The notes under the pieces: model-generated
The model's input: the letters and a program-made list of their open reading frames with translations, nothing else
Database searches by the model: none
What the model was told of the DNA's origin: nothing
Shown here: one piece after another, positions 6,130 to 7,293 of the stretch
Layout: each line of letters begins with the position of its first letter
Position numbering within the stretch: position 1 is the first letter of the stretch
Made by a program: the position numbers and the translations under genes
Assembly: GCA_019244945.1 (NCBI GenBank)
Contig: JAFASD010000049.1
Span: 1 to 7,293, forward strand
DNA from: Acidobacteriaceae bacterium
GTDB lineage: Bacteria > Acidobacteriota > Terriglobia > Bryobacterales > Bryobacteraceae
Length of the DNA stretch: 7,293 nucleotides
Direction of reading: 5' to 3'

Positions 6130-7293
6130 TAGAAAAGAAACTTAACAGCCAACTGTAGCAAGCGGGGTGGCGCAGCTTGCAAAATCTGGCCGAACTCGGG
6201 CGACGCAAGATCGTTCTCCGGTAATGCGAAGTTCGGGTGGTTGAGCACATTGAAGGCTTCGGCGCGGAATTGAACCCGTTTTGACTCGCTTATTGCGAAG
6301 TTCTTGAATAGCGAAACGTCGACTGCGGCGAGGCCGGGTCCACGAACCGCGTTCCGCCCTTCGTTGCCAAACTGTCCGGGATCTTGCGCGGAAGTCAGCT
6401 CCTGAAATGCGCTGCGGCTGACCCAATGGTTTGGTGTGTGCGAACCCGCATTTGGATCCGCGATCACGTTCGGACGGCTCGAGTAAAATCCGGTGATTTC
6501 CGGAGCGCTCCCCTCCATGGGCGCGTTGTCGCTGTCATAAACGGTAAAGGGAGTCCCGGAAGAGAAACTGGCGATGCTGTTCAACTGCCATCCATTCACA
6601 AGAAATCCTGCCGCCCGTGGAGCAGAGTCCCAGCGCGGTAGAACATAAGTGCCGCTGAAGACAAAACGCTGGCCCGCATCAAACAACGACGGACCATGCT
6701 CGGCTCTTAGATCGAACGGATTCTGGGCCAGATCGTTCTCGCCGGCAACCAGAGTGGGCGCTGATCCGGAAAGGTTCAGGGAAGAGACATAGTCGAGACT
6801 CTTCGACCACCAATAGGACGCGAGAAACGAGAATCTGCCGGTGAACTGGCGTGAGAACGCCACCTGCAGCGCATGATACGTAGAGCTGTTGTTATCGGCG
6901 ATCAAACCCACAGAGGCGAAGGCGCAGGATCCCAGGGCGGCTGAACAATCCGCGTATTCACGGCGTTGATCCGCGTTTCCAGTCGTCGCGCCGGGTCCAT
7001 AGATGGCCGGATTGGCTTCGATAAAGCGAGGCAGGTGGGTGCCTTTGTTGCCGACATAGCGGAGATCGAGCAGATACGCGGTTGCGAAGACGCGCTCGAT
7101 CGAGAAGTCCCAATTCTGCGAGTAGGGAGGCAGCATGCCGGATTGCACGGTAAGGATTGTTGCGGGGCGAACGAACTGCTGCGTGACGAATGGCGGAATC
7201 TGCCCGTTGTAGGGATTTTGAAAATTGAGACCGGGCCCGGGCAGTTGATACGCTTCGGTCCAGGGCAGGGCACTGACTGCCGCCTGAAGCGGA
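6129..7293 (-). CDS. Oar-like TonB-dependent outer-membrane receptor, C-terminal part (cut by window edge)
   Basis: The last 387 codons of a large outer-membrane beta-barrel protein of the Oar-like class found in Acidobacteriota. The frame is open to the window edge, so the GTG at 7148 is internal, not a start. Segments seen in order: 'NPYNGQIPPF' near the edge; 'PYSQNWDFSIERVFATAY' followed by 'DLRYVGNKGTHLPR', a conserved pair of strands; 'STYHALQVAFSRQFTGRF' and 'YWWSKSLDY'; 'VNGWQLNSIASFSSGTPF'; 'GPGLAAVDVSLFKNF'; and 'VQFRAEAFNVLNHPNF' close to the end. The protein ends in a hydrophobic strand finishing with Phe (LQLAVKFLF), as expected for BAM-dependent barrels. The missing N-terminus should hold a signal peptide, a carboxypeptidase-regulatory-like domain and the plug. 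The ligand is unknown. It lies 16 bp upstream of the AhpD-like gene, whose ribosome binding site touches its stop codon. Confidence 0.92.
   Translation of the reverse strand, partial: PLQAAVSALPWTEAYQLPGPGLNFQNPYNGQIPPFVTQQFVRPATILTVQSGMLPPYSQNWDFSIERVFATAYLLDLRYVGNKGTHLPRFIEANPAIYGPGATTGNADQRREYADCSAALGSCAFASVGLIADNNSSTYHALQVAFSRQFTGRFSFLASYWWSKSLDYVSSLNLSGSAPTLVAGENDLAQNPFDLRAEHGPSLFDAGQRFVFSGTYVLPRWDSAPRAAGFLVNGWQLNSIASFSSGTPFTVYDSDNAPMEGSAPEITGFYSSRPNVIADPNAGSHTPNHWVSRSAFQELTSAQDPGQFGNEGRNAVRGPGLAAVDVSLFKNFAISESKRVQFRAEAFNVLNHPNFALPENDLASPEFGQILQAAPPRLLQLAVKFLF

Noticed and set aside
5861..6250. A stand-alone 129-residue gene ending at the TGA and starting inside the receptor gene.
   Set aside because: The first 46 residues only re-read the receptor 3' end in another frame; a good ribosome binding site points to ATG 6112, and the product would stop in the middle of the AhpD catalytic motif.
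6902..7148. GTG 7148 as the start of the receptor-like gene.
   Set aside because: The same frame is open for 48 more codons to the window edge, with receptor-like sequence, so this is an internal Val.

Overview
The window comes from a bacterium, most likely an Acidobacteriota member. Two features point there: a long duplicated MacB/FtsX-type permease of the 'acidobacterial duplicated orphan permease' (ADOP) class, and the C-terminal barrel of an Oar-like TonB-dependent receptor of the kind greatly expanded in that phylum. No RNA gene, mobile element or CRISPR array is visible. All coding is on the minus strand, so the genes are read from right to left, and there is almost no non-coding DNA.

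Layout in transcription order: (1) 7293-6129, C-terminal part of an Oar-like outer-membrane receptor, cut by the window edge; (2) 6112-5486, an AhpD/carboxymuconolactone-decarboxylase-family peroxidase-related protein whose reading frame is interrupted by one in-frame TGA; (3) 5574-4264, a 12-helix MFS transporter of the OxlT/monocarboxylate type; (4) 4301-1830, an 823-residue ADOP permease; (5) 1760-498, a 420-residue MacB-like permease; (6) 501-1, the first 167 residues of a second MacB-like permease, cut by the window edge. Gaps are 16 bp (1/2) and 69 bp (4/5). The other junctions overlap (89, 38 and 4 bp with the starts used here), which suggests one co-transcribed unit.

The main discovery is gene 2. 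The TGA at 5863-5861 falls exactly on the second catalytic cysteine of the AhpD signature (E-x11-C-x2-C-x3-H becomes E69, C81, U84, H88). The frame stays open and family-like for another 124 codons, through the conserved C-terminal FNFYNRW block. Seventeen nucleotides after the TGA, a GC-only 6-bp stem carries a GGUC apical loop, the loop I recall for the E. coli fdhF SECIS element. The simplest reading is a selenoprotein with a CxxU redox centre, which a standard gene caller would split into two fragments or label a pseudogene.

Functionally, the receptor (outer membrane), the Sec-peroxidase/disulfide-type enzyme (cytosol) and the MFS porter (inner membrane) could handle one substrate or an oxidative by-product. 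The three permeases resemble MacB efflux/lipoprotein-export parts but have no ATPase in view. That functional grouping is inference from gene order only.
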